From positions 2,930,001 to 2,994,000 of the forward strand of contig NC_010001.1 in the NCBI RefSeq assembly GCF_000018685.1: a stretch of 64,000 nt of DNA. The letters run 5' to 3'. Positions 18,206 to 26,617 of the stretch are shown piece after piece. Position 1 is the stretch's first letter. Every line of letters starts with the position of its first letter. A program made the translations under genes and the position numbers. This stretch comes from Lachnoclostridium phytofermentans ISDg. GTDB lineage: Bacteria > Bacillota > Clostridia > Lachnospirales > Lachnospiraceae. Below the pieces are notes generated by a model that did no database searches, was not told the DNA's origin, and saw only the letters and a program-made list of their open reading frames with translations.

Positions 18206-18242
18206 CATGCCTTTCCATAACCTGCAGACTATGTGCCACAGG
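18206..18242 (-). repeat. Dispersed element copy A at the 5' end of the radical-SAM gene
   Basis: On the minus strand it reads CCTGTGGCAC, then CTGCAGGTTATGGAAAGGC and ATG. A closely similar sequence lies at 28214-28251, where its ATG is the start of lepB. Here the ATG is out of frame with the radical-SAM protein. Confidence 0.7.
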
Positions 18243-18385
18243 TTCAATATTTGAAACGTGAATTGAAATTCACTTTGTGAAATACTCTGTTTTTTCAAAC
18301 TAATATCTAACAGTTTGGTACTAATTAAGGTATATAAAAAGACAAATTCACTTATTATTCCCTTAATAACACCATGATACATACC

Positions 18386-18550
18386 CTATAGTTTACCATC
18401 CAAAGGACCGTAACGCAATATACATTCGCTATTTTCCTCTTTATATTGTCTTGCAAATGCTTCCATAAAATACTCCAATCTTTGATTAACTTCGCGCTTT
18501 TTTATCGAACAAGGTCGATGTAAAAAACCAACTCTTCCTTTATATGTTGT
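18386..18550 (-). pseudogene. Possible gene remnant without a good start
   Basis: A 55-codon open stretch ends in TAG at 18386-18388. Its composition looks protein-like (segments GRVGFLHRPC, RLEYFMEAFARQY, ILRYGPLDGKL). The only in-frame ATG (18464-18466) would leave 26 residues, and no ribosome site is seen. The rest of the 377-bp divergent gap (18240-18616) holds copy A of the dispersed element and the importer upstream region. Confidence 0.3.
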
Positions 18551-18616
18551 TTAAAATTCTTCAAATCGAACCAAAATATACATAAACAATTCCAATAGAG
18601 AAGGTGATTTCAAGAT

Positions 18617-19789
18617 ATGACAAAAAAAATTTACTTTGCTTTTTTATTGCTATTCGTTATAACATTTTGCGGTTGCAGCAACGGGAGTAAAAAAGAATCG
18701 CATACCCTAATTTATGACTCCAACTCCCCCTATCACTTATATGGAAGTATTTCCTTAAATCAGCAAATAAAAACAAGCGATGCAACTGGTCTTTATAAAC
18801 TGCAAAAGCTTCCTTTAGCTGGTATATTTCCTGTAAGAAACTATCTTGCAAAACAGGTGGAATCTTCCTATGTACCAGCACCTACAAAGGAACCAGGATC
18901 CGTTCAAACAAATGCAAAACCAAACAATAACAACTCTCATGTCATTATAGATGCAAGCGGTTTTTTTACGTCATTTACAACACCACCTAAAAAAGTTGCT
19001 GTATTATTTTCTTCTTATGCACAAGTTTGGCAAGATGGCGGAGGTGTTGTATCGATTACAGTTCCAGATAGCATCAACCGAGGCTTAGTAAAAAAAGATG
19101 CTGTGACTGTGATAGGGAATGGGGATGGTCGAAGTATTAATGTGGAACGATTACTTAAATTAAAACCTGATCTTGTAATACTTACAAACGATTTTCCAGA
19201 ACATGTTGAACTCGCAGAAATTTTAAGAGACAACGAAATCAAAACTTTGTTATTTCAAGTAGATAGTTTTCTAGATTATCTTACTATGTTAAAATCCTGT
19301 ACGACAATCTTAAATACACAGGATAGATATCATACCTATGGCACTGAGGTTTTAGATACGGTTGAGCATATTGTAGAAGATACTAGTAATGTAAAAAATC
19401 CTCCTAAGGTACTATTTTTACTCGCAAGTCTTCAAGGAATTAAAGTTAAGGGAACCAATCATTTTGTCGGCGATATGCTAAACGAAATGAAAGCAATTAA
19501 TATCGCATCTGAGTCTTCCATCCTATCAGATAAGCTAAACCCTGAGATTTTTTCAACTTCAAACGTAGATCAAATTTATATTTCTATCATGGAGGATAAC
19601 ATAGAAGAAACAAAAAAACTCGTCGATCAAGAGTTTATTAAGAATCCAGCATATCAAAACTTGAAGGCCATCAAAGAGAATAAGATTTATTATCTTCCAA
19701 AAGATCTATTCTCTTATAAACCAAATAAAAACTGGGGTAAAGCTTATGAATATCTGGCTAATTTATTATATCCAAAGGAGTCGCCATGA
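18617..19789 (+). CDS. ABC importer substrate-binding lipoprotein (metal-chelate/cobalamin type)
   Basis: This 390-residue protein is the extracellular receptor of a three-gene importer. Residues 1-20 form a lipoprotein signal ending in CGC with Cys20 as the likely lipid site. A roughly 95-residue extension with Asn- and Pro-rich sequence precedes the periplasmic-binding fold, which begins near TPPKKVAVLFSS. The fold has the GDGRSINVERLLKLKPDLVI stretch typical of FecB/BtuF receptors. The ligand (siderophore, haem or corrinoid) cannot be read. AAGGTGAT precedes the ATG. It overlaps the permease gene by 4 bp. Confidence 0.85.
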   Translation: MTKKIYFAFLLLFVITFCGCSNGSKKESHTLIYDSNSPYHLYGSISLNQQIKTSDATGLYKLQKLPLAGIFPVRNYLAKQVESSYVPAPTKEPGSVQTNAKPNNNNSHVIIDASGFFTSFTTPPKKVAVLFSSYAQVWQDGGGVVSITVPDSINRGLVKKDAVTVIGNGDGRSINVERLLKLKPDLVILTNDFPEHVELAEILRDNEIKTLLFQVDSFLDYLTMLKSCTTILNTQDRYHTYGTEVLDTVEHIVEDTSNVKNPPKVLFLLASLQGIKVKGTNHFVGDMLNEMKAINIASESSILSDKLNPEIFSTSNVDQIYISIMEDNIEETKKLVDQEFIKNPAYQNLKAIKENKIYYLPKDLFSYKPNKNWGKAYEYLANLLYPKESP

Positions 19790-20859
19790 AGGTATACAAA
19801 GAAAACCTGTCCATTCAAATCAAATCTAATGGAGTTCTAAACCACTCCTTTTTTCTTTCTGTTCCTACCGTATTTAAGTTTGTATTCCTAGGTTTTCTTT
19901 TACTCTTTAGCTGTATTTCTGCCATTTGTCTTGGTAACATCGATATCTCAATACAAGATGTTATCGCTGCTATTTTTCCATTTGCAAAGCCTTCCGATAG
20001 CGTACATGAAATTATTTTATCACAAGTCCGGTTTCCAAGAGTATTATCCGCTATTTTTGCTGGAACCGGCTTGTCTGTTGCAGGATTAGTTTTACAGACT
20101 TTGTTAAACAATACACTTGCAGCTCCAGAAATCATTGGAATTAACTCCGGTGCAGGTCTTGGCGTAGTACTCTTATTTAGCTTATTGCCAGGGCAATTTT
20201 TGCTTGCACCATTCGCAACCTTTTTAGGCGCATTCGTTGCCTGCTTGCTCATTGCCATTCTCTCTTATCATGCTTATGTATCGAAAACCACGATTCTTTT
20301 CGCTGGCATCGCTATCTCAAGCATCTTAAATTCTTTTAGTAATCTTCTCCTGTTACTAAATCCTAACATAGCAGTTGATTCACAATCATTTATGCTTGGT
20401 TCCTTATCTGGTATTCGTATGAATCATAGGCTATATCTTCCTCTGCTGCTTATTCTGATTTCGCTTATTGTGATCATACTGTTTTGTCGATACTTGAATG
20501 CATTATCCTTAGGCGACACAATCGCTTCGTCACTTGGTATTCGAGTTCCGCTCGTACGAATATGTTTCTTAATCCTATGCGCAAGTTTAGCAGGTAGTGT
20601 TGTAAGTTTTGCAGGCTTACTGGGCTTTGTCGGTCTTATCGTTCCTCATATTGCACGCCGTTTTGTTGGAGATAATATAAAACTATTAATTCCTTACACT
20701 GCCATGCTAGGTTCTTTCTTCGTGGTCTCCTCTGATTTAATTGGCAGGCTACTTTTTAGTCCTTATGAAGTTCCTGTGGGAATTATTATGTCTTTCCTAG
20801 GCTGTCCATACTTTATCTATCTACTAATCCGACAGAAAGGAGCTGGGCTGTATGCTTAA
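19786..20859 (+). CDS. FecCD-family ABC importer permease
   Basis: The protein has 357 residues and about nine to ten membrane segments. It has family signatures: QVRFPRVLSAIFAGTGLSVAGLVLQ cut into two recognisable parts (RFPRVLSA and GLSVAGLVLQ), NTLAAPEIIGINSGAGLGV-type text near 120, and GLLGFVGLIVPHIARR near 285, the coupling helix that contacts the ATPase. It forms the membrane channel for the adjacent receptor. It begins inside the receptor's last codon and overlaps the ATPase by 8 bp, so the three are translationally coupled. FecCD importers usually carry iron chelates, haem or vitamin B12. Confidence 0.92.
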   Translation: MKVYKENLSIQIKSNGVLNHSFFLSVPTVFKFVFLGFLLLFSCISAICLGNIDISIQDVIAAIFPFAKPSDSVHEIILSQVRFPRVLSAIFAGTGLSVAGLVLQTLLNNTLAAPEIIGINSGAGLGVVLLFSLLPGQFLLAPFATFLGAFVACLLIAILSYHAYVSKTTILFAGIAISSILNSFSNLLLLLNPNIAVDSQSFMLGSLSGIRMNHRLYLPLLLILISLIVIILFCRYLNALSLGDTIASSLGIRVPLVRICFLILCASLAGSVVSFAGLLGFVGLIVPHIARRFVGDNIKLLIPYTAMLGSFFVVSSDLIGRLLFSPYEVPVGIIMSFLGCPYFIYLLIRQKGAGLYA

Positions 20860-21610
20860 ATACGAGAATGTTTCTGCAGGTTTTGAAAAAACACCAGTAA
20901 TCAATGATATCAGCGTGTCCTTTCCATATGGTACAATTACAGCAATATTAGGTCCTAATGGTTGTGGTAAATCAACTTTGGTTCAATGTCTCGCGAATAA
21001 AAAATTGTTATTAGAAGGCTCCATTACTTTAGATGATGTACCTCTTTATTCCCTTACACCAGCAAAAAGGGCAAAACGTATCGCATTTTTGCCGCAAATA
21101 CGTGAGCTCCCTTCCATGAATGCGGAAACCTTAGTAGAACAAGGACGTTTTCCCTACTCTACTATAATGAAAAAAAGGACCGATCAAGATGACCGAATCA
21201 TAAGAAGAGTAATGGAGCTAACCAATACTCTCGATTTTGTTGGAAAGAATGTAAAGACATTATCCGGTGGAGAATGTCAAAGAGTATATCTCGCTATGGT
21301 TCTTGCACAAAACAGCGATTATCTTATTTTAGATGAACCTACTACCTCTCTTGATATCAAACATCGTTTGGAATTTTTAGAGCTATTAAAGTCTCTGCGA
21401 AATCTTGGGAAGACAATTCTAGTAATTTTACACGATATCAGTGAAGCAATCCAAATTGCAGATATTCTGATTCTTATGAAAGAAGGTAAGATTATTAATG
21501 TTTCTAATAAGCAGGAATTCTCTAGCAATGCGCAAATTGAGGAAGTATTCCAGATTCAATTTAAAATGAAAGAAGAAGATAATATACAATACACTTCTTT
21601 TACCTTATAA
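20852..21610 (+). CDS. ABC importer ATPase (FecE/BtuD type)
   Basis: This 252-residue nucleotide-binding protein has Walker A GPNGCGKST (about 35-43), Q-loop FLPQIRELP, signature LSGGECQRVY, Walker B YLILDEPTTSLD and switch His in VILHDISEA. It powers the upstream permease. The gene starts inside the permease gene and ends 67 bp before the PRPP synthetase gene. No riboswitch for cobalamin and no clear Fur box is visible upstream of the three-gene unit, so its ligand stays open. Confidence 0.93.
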   Translation: MLKYENVSAGFEKTPVINDISVSFPYGTITAILGPNGCGKSTLVQCLANKKLLLEGSITLDDVPLYSLTPAKRAKRIAFLPQIRELPSMNAETLVEQGRFPYSTIMKKRTDQDDRIIRRVMELTNTLDFVGKNVKTLSGGECQRVYLAMVLAQNSDYLILDEPTTSLDIKHRLEFLELLKSLRNLGKTILVILHDISEAIQIADILILMKEGKIINVSNKQEFSSNAQIEEVFQIQFKMKEEDNIQYTSFTL

Positions 21611-21615
21611 TGCGC

Positions 21616-21644
21616 TTGACGTACTAATTGTTAGGGGCTACAAT
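21616..21644 (+). promoter_or_regulatory. Promoter of the PRPP synthetase gene
   Basis: TTGACG (21616-21621) and TACAAT (21639-21644) are 17 bases apart, 34 bp before the ATG. It starts just after the ABC ATPase stop codon. Confidence 0.75.
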
Positions 21645-21677
21645 AAGGAAGTTGATTTAAAAGAAGGGAGAACCATC

Positions 21678-22850
21678 ATGAGTAACAGAAAAATAACGGA
21701 AACAATCCCTGTGGCTCCGCTCAAAATTATTGCAATGAAGAATTGTACATCACTCGGTACAAAAATAGACCAATGTATCGTAGAGGCTAGACGTGCGATG
21801 TTAGAAAATAATGAGGCATTACCAGCTTTTCTTGGATATGATAATAGCACTTATCTTGTTTCCTATGAAGTACCTCGTTTTGGTACTGGTGAAGCGAAGG
21901 CTGTCATTAATGAAACCATACGTGGTTGTGACCTTTTCTTAATTGCAGATGTCACGAACTATACCAATCACTATATGATGTTTGGTGAAGATTCTATGAA
22001 GTCACCGGATGATCATTTTCAAGACTTAAAGCGTGTCATAGCCGCTGCAAAAATCAGTAAAGTGAAACGTGTTAATGTCATTCTTCCATTTTTATATGAA
22101 GGAAGACAGCATCACCGAGATAAATTAGAATCACTCGATTGTGCTAATGCATTACAAGAATTATCTGAGATGGGTGTTGAAAATATTATTACATTTGACG
22201 CACATGATCCACGTATTCAAAATGCGATCCCAATTCGTGGTTTTGATAATTTCTATACAAGCCTTCAATTCATTCGTGAATTATTGTTTATAGAAAAGGA
22301 TCTTGTCATTGACAAAGACCATCTTATGGTGATTAGCCCTGATGAAGGTGGTATGACTCGTGCTGTTTATTATGCCAATGTTCTTGGTGTGGAGATGGGT
22401 ATGTTTTATAAGAGAAGAGATTATTCCACTATTATAGACGGAAGAAATCCGATCGTTGCTCATGAATTTCTTGGCTCCTCTTTAGAAGGTAAAGATGTTT
22501 TTATTGTTGATGATATCATTTCTTCTGGTGACAGTATTATAGATGTTGCGAAAGAGTTAAAGAGAAGAAAAGCTGGTCGTGTCTTTATTGCAGCTACCTT
22601 TGGACTATTCTGTAACGGTCTAGAAAGAGTCGATGAATACTATGAAGCTGGCTATATCGATAGAATTTACACAACTAATCTAGTTTATAATAATGAAGAG
22701 TTATTAAAACGTCCATACTATCGCAACGTAGATTTAAGTAGATATATCTCACTAATTGTTGATACTTTAAATCATGATACTTCTGTCAATGATATTATTA
22801 ATCCAGCTGCTTTAATTCAGGAATTATTAAAGTCTTATCGAATGAAATAA
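21678..22850 (+). CDS. prs: Ribose-phosphate pyrophosphokinase (divergent, long form)
   Basis: The enzyme makes PRPP from ribose 5-phosphate and ATP for nucleotide, His and Trp synthesis. The PRPP-binding loop appears as VFIVDDIISSGDSIIDVA (about 274-291) and the ribose-5-phosphate-binding FDAHDPRIQN near 173. At 390 residues it is longer than classical Prs (about 315), with an N-terminal extension and insertions; the catalytic flexible loop is MFYKRRDYS rather than the usual KRR context. This long form is frequent in Lachnospiraceae. AAGGGAG precedes the ATG and a strong terminator follows. Confidence 0.85.
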   Translation: MSNRKITETIPVAPLKIIAMKNCTSLGTKIDQCIVEARRAMLENNEALPAFLGYDNSTYLVSYEVPRFGTGEAKAVINETIRGCDLFLIADVTNYTNHYMMFGEDSMKSPDDHFQDLKRVIAAAKISKVKRVNVILPFLYEGRQHHRDKLESLDCANALQELSEMGVENIITFDAHDPRIQNAIPIRGFDNFYTSLQFIRELLFIEKDLVIDKDHLMVISPDEGGMTRAVYYANVLGVEMGMFYKRRDYSTIIDGRNPIVAHEFLGSSLEGKDVFIVDDIISSGDSIIDVAKELKRRKAGRVFIAATFGLFCNGLERVDEYYEAGYIDRIYTTNLVYNNEELLKRPYYRNVDLSRYISLIVDTLNHDTSVNDIINPAALIQELLKSYRMK

Positions 22851-22857
22851 GAATCTA

Positions 22858-22907
22858 CTACCTCTGCCAAGGTATTCTAATACCTTAGTAGAGGTAGTCT
22901 TTTTTTC
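22858..22907 (+). terminator. Terminator after prs
   Basis: Arms start with CTACCTCT (22858-22865) and end with AGAGGTAG (22890-22897), with an inner AAGGTATT/AATACCTT stem, then a T-rich run. Confidence 0.9.
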
Positions 22908-22991
22908 TCCACAAGGAACCGACAAGAGCTTAACAGCATATAGTACTATGAAGTCATTTATGAGCATATAATATTGCTCCTGGTGAAGCTT

Positions 22992-23633
22992 ATGGCATTT
23001 TCTCCTAATGAAATACTCGAAGCCTTCCTGCTTGTAGTGGCACTTTCCGCAGACACCTTTGCAGCAAGCTTCGCATACGGTACCAACAAGATTAAAATCG
23101 TAATGTCTTCCACACTAATAATTAACGGGATTTGTACCTTGGCTCTAACGCTCTCCTTAGTACTCGGAAATCTGCTTCGTCCCATTCTATCTAACGATAT
23201 CACTCGCGCCGTTAGTTTTACTGTTTTATTTATCCTTGGAATGTCGAAGCTATTCGATAGTACAATTAAGGCTTACATCCGAAAACATAACAAATTTGAG
23301 CACGAGTTACACTTTTCCTTTTTATATCTTCGTTTCATTTTAAATGTGTATGCAGATCCGAAGATTGCCGATGTAAACGAATCAAATTCTCTCTCTCCAA
23401 TGGAAGCTTTATCCCTTGCTATTGCTTTATCATTTGATGGATTTGCAGTTGGTCTAGGTGCAGCACTGATAGATATAAATGTATGGTATATTATTATTCT
23501 GTCGTTCATTATTGGAATCCTTGCTATTATTTTAGGAAGCTTCTTTGGTAATCTGATTAGTAAAAAGATATCCATGAACATTTCTTGGGTAAGCGGTATT
23601 CTACTTTTAATCATTGCTTTTTCAAAAATTTGA
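22992..23633 (+). CDS. ytaF: Sporulation membrane protein YtaF (MntP-like)
   Basis: The protein has 213 residues from the ATG at 22992 and six predicted membrane segments in two halves of three. Each half carries the DUF204/MntP hallmark: ALSADTFAASFAYG near 18 and ALSFDGFAVGLGAAL near 153, with the conserved Asp. MntP relatives export manganese; YtaF is a sporulation-associated member with unclear substrate. The in-frame TTG at 22974 lacks a ribosome site, while GGTGA lies upstream of the ATG. It is followed by a bidirectional terminator. Confidence 0.82.
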   Translation: MAFSPNEILEAFLLVVALSADTFAASFAYGTNKIKIVMSSTLIINGICTLALTLSLVLGNLLRPILSNDITRAVSFTVLFILGMSKLFDSTIKAYIRKHNKFEHELHFSFLYLRFILNVYADPKIADVNESNSLSPMEALSLAIALSFDGFAVGLGAALIDINVWYIIILSFIIGILAIILGSFFGNLISKKISMNISWVSGILLLIIAFSKI

Positions 23634-23654
23634 TTCGTTTCAATGTAAATTAAT

Positions 23655-23718
23655 ACGCAAAGCACTTAAATAATAATTACAAAGAATTTAATTAATTACA
23701 AAGCATTTAATTACTAAA
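23655..23718. repeat. Degenerate 23-bp repeats after ytaF
   Basis: The motif ATTACAAAGCATTTAATTA recurs about three times with changes between 23655 and 23718. It forms the left part of the 333-bp gap 23634-23966. Confidence 0.6.
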
Positions 23719-23760
23719 CAAAAGAATAAGTACGCTCCACAGTCTTATTTGTGCTGAAGC

Positions 23761-23793
23761 AAAAAAGGACAGAAATCAATTCTGTCCTTTTCT
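23761..23793. terminator. Bidirectional terminator between ytaF and pgeF
   Basis: AAAAGGACAGAA (23763-23774) pairs perfectly with 23780-23791, with A-tract and T-tract flanks suited to both strands. Confidence 0.85.
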
Positions 23794-23869
23794 ATCGCTT
23801 ACATTTTATAACTATCTTAAAAACCAATTCATTGCTTCTTATATGATAGATAATGAGTTTTTATAATCA

Positions 23870-23971
23870 ATATAATTACTTTTTCTCATTTTTACAACGA
23901 ATTGATTACTTTTTCTCATTTTTACAACGAATTGATTTACTCTTTTTCGTTCTTAAAACGAATTGATTATT
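23870..23971. repeat. 30-bp tandem repeats abutting the pgeF stop
   Basis: About 3.3 copies of a 30-bp unit (ATTACTTTTTCTCATTTTTA then CAACGAATTG) run up to the pgeF stop codon, the last copy being diverged. The array fills the right part of the 333-bp gap; no gene is seen. Confidence 0.85.
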
Positions 23972-24848
23972 CTTTGTCCTCGAGAGCGTCCGGTAGGGAT
24001 AATGACATAAATCCTGCTAAGCTACCTCTTTGTCCTTTACTTCCACGATGTGAGAAAAATAGATCTTGTCGGCACATGGTACATAATCCCGACTTTATAA
24101 TATGTTCGGATGTCACACCAGCGTCACGTAATAACTGATAATTCGCTTCCCATAAATCGAGTTGATATTTCTGACCTTCCTTCGATTTCTTAGCATGTGG
24201 AAATAAAAAGTTTTCCCATTGTTCCTTTGTAAAATGAGCCATAAATTCTTCTGCTACATCTTCACTTACTTCATAGCAGTCTTTACAGATACATGGCCCA
24301 ATGACAACAAGAATATCTTCTGGCTTGCTTCCATATTCTTTATTCATCTGCTCTACAGTAACTTTTCCAATCTTACTTACGGTACCTCTCCATCCGGAAT
24401 GGGTTAAACCGATTGCCTTGTTCACTGGGTCTAAGAAATATAAAGGTACACAATCTGCGCTAAATGTCAATAAGGAAACATCCGATTCGTTTGTAATGTG
24501 GCCATCTATTTCCTTGTAATTACGTTTTTTCTTAATTCCCTTACCTCGATCTGATGCTTTAGCTACCCTAACATTTGCCTTATGCACTTGATCTGAAAAT
24601 ACTAAGTTATCAACCTCTATCCCGATACTATGGCATATACGCTCATAGTTTTCCATGACAAGATCTTCATAGTCTCCTCTTCGAAAGCCAAGGTTCATAG
24701 ATTCAAAAATCCCACTACTAACTCCACCAAGCCTTGTAGAAAAACCATGTCTTACATATGGGAACTGCTCTAATATAGGAAAGGAAACGTAAGGAACGTT
24801 TCCTATGTTTTTCAGCACTGCATGTTCTGTTAATTTTATTTCACTCAT
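23967..24848 (-). CDS. pgeF: PgeF/YfiH family multicopper-type protein (purine nucleoside/peptidoglycan editing)
   Basis: From the ATG at 24848 the protein has 293 residues. It belongs to the DUF152 family (YfiH, YlmD, human FAMIN), for which purine nucleoside phosphorylase/deaminase and cell-wall editing roles have been proposed. Conserved elements are HGFSTRLGG, SADCVPLYF, THSGWRGT and GPCICKDCYEV, which supply the Cys/His metal ligands. The in-frame TTG at 24869 was rejected because GGGGG lies directly upstream of the ATG. A 30-bp tandem array begins at its stop codon. Confidence 0.88.
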   Translation of the reverse strand: MSEIKLTEHAVLKNIGNVPYVSFPILEQFPYVRHGFSTRLGGVSSGIFESMNLGFRRGDYEDLVMENYERICHSIGIEVDNLVFSDQVHKANVRVAKASDRGKGIKKKRNYKEIDGHITNESDVSLLTFSADCVPLYFLDPVNKAIGLTHSGWRGTVSKIGKVTVEQMNKEYGSKPEDILVVIGPCICKDCYEVSEDVAEEFMAHFTKEQWENFLFPHAKKSKEGQKYQLDLWEANYQLLRDAGVTSEHIIKSGLCTMCRQDLFFSHRGSKGQRGSLAGFMSLSLPDALEDKE

Positions 24849-24967
24849 TGGAACCCCCATTCTAGCCAAAACTTTTGTGCATAAAAACTTATTGGAGTTA
24901 AGAACAAAAAAAGCATAGTTATCGAGCTTTTCCTTGTTATGAATAGGGTATAAAACGATAGATACCC

Positions 24968-25324
24968 TTAAGATCCATATGCATCAAAAGCATTTTTTAT
25001 TAATCGTATCTCTTCCTTTAACATCACAACAACATCAAACCGACACGGCGTACTTTCTGGTAACCGATTTACCAGAAGATAATACTTCGCTGTATTCGTT
25101 ATTCGCCTCTGCTTTTGAATCGTAATCGCTTCTTCTGGAAACCCCTTTTCCACATTCGTTCGATACTTCACTTCAACAAATACCAAATACCCATTTTCCC
25201 TAGCAACAATATCAATTTCTCCAAGACGGCAACGATAATTTCTTGCAAGAATTTGATATCCCTGTTCTGATAGATAATTTGCCGCTTCAGTTTCTTTCGT
25301 AAGCCCCTCAACCTTTTTATTCAC
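24968..25324 (-). CDS. yraN: YraN/UPF0102 family nuclease-like protein
   Basis: This is a 118-residue member of the UPF0102 family, which has a restriction-endonuclease-like fold. The core shows ILARNYRCRLGEIDIVAREN with Glu and Asp in GEIDIV, and FVEVKYRT with the Glu-x-Lys pair, the pattern of PD-(D/E)xK nucleases. Its cellular role is unknown; it commonly sits beside rnhB, as here. The gene overlaps the preceding FlhB-like gene by 8 bp, so the two are probably translationally coupled. Confidence 0.9.
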   Translation of the reverse strand: MNKKVEGLTKETEAANYLSEQGYQILARNYRCRLGEIDIVARENGYLVFVEVKYRTNVEKGFPEEAITIQKQRRITNTAKYYLLVNRLPESTPCRFDVVVMLKEEIRLIKNAFDAYGS

Positions 25325-25607
25325 CAGGTATTTCCCCCATTACCCTTCCTTTAATTAAATCCATTCGGTCAACAAATAATAGTACTTGAGAAACAATTCC
25401 GTAGAGTTCTGGAGGAATACAATCTCCTAACTCTAATTTCGATAAAGTATTTGCAAGTGGCACATCCTTATGAATCGGGATATCTTCCTCAAGAGCTTTT
25501 TCTATAATTTTATCTGCTAAGATATTCTTTCCCGATGCAATAATCCTTGGTGCAGGATCCTTAGGATCATAAGAAATTGCAACTGCTGTTTTCTTATCCT
25601 TCTCCAT
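25317..25607 (-). CDS. Standalone FlhB C-terminal-like protein (FlhX)
   Basis: From the ATG at 25607 (GAGGTTACG just upstream) the protein has 96 residues. It resembles only the cytoplasmic domain of the flagellar export switch FlhB: AVAISYDPKDPAPRIIASG, then a helix and PIHKDVPLANTLSKLELGD. The NPTH autocleavage site is missing, as in other standalone FlhX proteins. No flagellar genes surround it; it is linked to rnhB and yraN. Its function outside a flagellar cluster is unknown. Confidence 0.82.
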   Translation of the reverse strand: MEKDKKTAVAISYDPKDPAPRIIASGKNILADKIIEKALEEDIPIHKDVPLANTLSKLELGDCIPPELYGIVSQVLLFVDRMDLIKGRVMGEIPGE

Positions 25608-25639
25608 CGTAACCTCTTTTCCGCATATAATATACGCGC

Positions 25640-25730
25640 GTAATTTTACGCTATGTATATATTTCGCTTCGTGTAATTTACACATCGTATATTTTACGCT
25701 GCGTAAATCTTACGATACTATACAATAAAA
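25640..25730. repeat. Three divergent 30-31 bp repeats before the FlhB-like gene
   Basis: Units begin at 25640, 25671 and 25701 and share G(C/T)GTAA-TTTACG(C)-A-(C)GTATAT-TT-CGCT text. They occupy most of the gap between the FlhB-like gene and rnhB. The rest of that gap (25735-25848) has two small hairpins (ACTTGCC-TAC-GGCAAGT and GCCACTACGTGGC) and no gene. Confidence 0.55.
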
Positions 25731-25848
25731 ATGATGCTACTCAAACTTTTCCTCGTCATGAAGACAAATCGGATATTCTCACTTGCCTACAGGCAAGTTT
25801 TTCCGCTTACACTACTTGCTCATAACCTCATAGCCACTACGTGGCATT

Positions 25849-26613
25849 TCAGCAGGAGGTTAAATTTTTGATAAATGACGCTCTATGAATCGGTGATGGT
25901 CCTAGTTCTTTTAGTGCTTTAATATGATCCGCAGAACCGTATCCCTTATTTGAAGCAAATCCATATCCCGGAAATACCGTATCATATTCCACCATCAGAC
26001 GATCCCTTGTGACCTTTGCAACAATACTTGCCGCAGCGATGGATATACTTTTTGCATCCCCTTTGATAATTGGGACTTGTGGAATTACAACCTTTGGAAT
26101 CGTCACTGCATCATTTAACAATAACTCTGGGACTACTCCTAACTTATTAATAGCTCCTCGCATTGCTTCATAAGTGGCTTGTAATATGTTTATTTCTTCA
26201 ATACGAGCATGAGATGCACTTCCAATACCAACGGAAATGGCCTTCTCCATAATTTCATCATAGAGTGCCTCTCGCTTCTTTTCACTTAATTGTTTCGAAT
26301 CATTGATATATAAGATTTCGCAATCTTTTGGTAAAATAACGGCGCAAGCAATCACAGGTCCTGCAAGAGGTCCCCTTCCAACTTCATCAATTCCACAAAT
26401 ATAACGATAATCTGGATAGCTGAGTTCATATTCTTGAAGGAACCTAACTCTTGCTCGTTCTGCATTTAACTTCTCATAACGATTTTCATACTTAAATAGA
26501 AGTTTTTTTACACCCTCCCGCTCATCGGTACCATATTTATCTTTCACTCCGAAAAATCCACCCTCACCAACAAGCTCGAGTTCTTTTGTAATTTCTGAAA
26601 TTTTGATATTCAT
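25849..26613 (-). CDS. rnhB: Ribonuclease HII
   Basis: The enzyme nicks DNA at single ribonucleotides and degrades RNA:DNA hybrids. From the ATG at 26613 it has 254 residues. The catalytic DEDD set is visible: GIDEVGRGPLAGP supplies the first Asp and Glu, LNDAVTIP the next Asp region, and KVTRDRLM the last Asp. An N-terminal extension of about 70 residues is shared by Firmicutes RNase HII. The start lies five bases after the rbgA stop with AAGGATTG ahead of it; the upstream in-frame ATG at 26658 lies inside rbgA. Confidence 0.95.
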   Translation of the reverse strand: MNIKISEITKELELVGEGGFFGVKDKYGTDEREGVKKLLFKYENRYEKLNAERARVRFLQEYELSYPDYRYICGIDEVGRGPLAGPVIACAVILPKDCEILYINDSKQLSEKKREALYDEIMEKAISVGIGSASHARIEEINILQATYEAMRGAINKLGVVPELLLNDAVTIPKVVIPQVPIIKGDAKSISIAAASIVAKVTRDRLMVEYDTVFPGYGFASNKGYGSADHIKALKELGPSPIHRASFIKNLTSC

Positions 26614-26617
26614 AACA

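Noticed and set aside
18555..18616. Cobalamin riboswitch or Fur box before the importer
   Set aside because: No B12-box text and no GATAATGATTATC-like palindrome is present.
23655..23971. CRISPR-like array
   Set aside because: Units are adjacent without unique spacers and differ from each other; no cas genes are nearby.
25785..25810. ACTTGCC-TAC-GGCAAGT hairpin with T-run as a terminator
   Set aside because: The T-run is on the plus strand where no gene ends; as a minus-strand terminator it lacks the tail.
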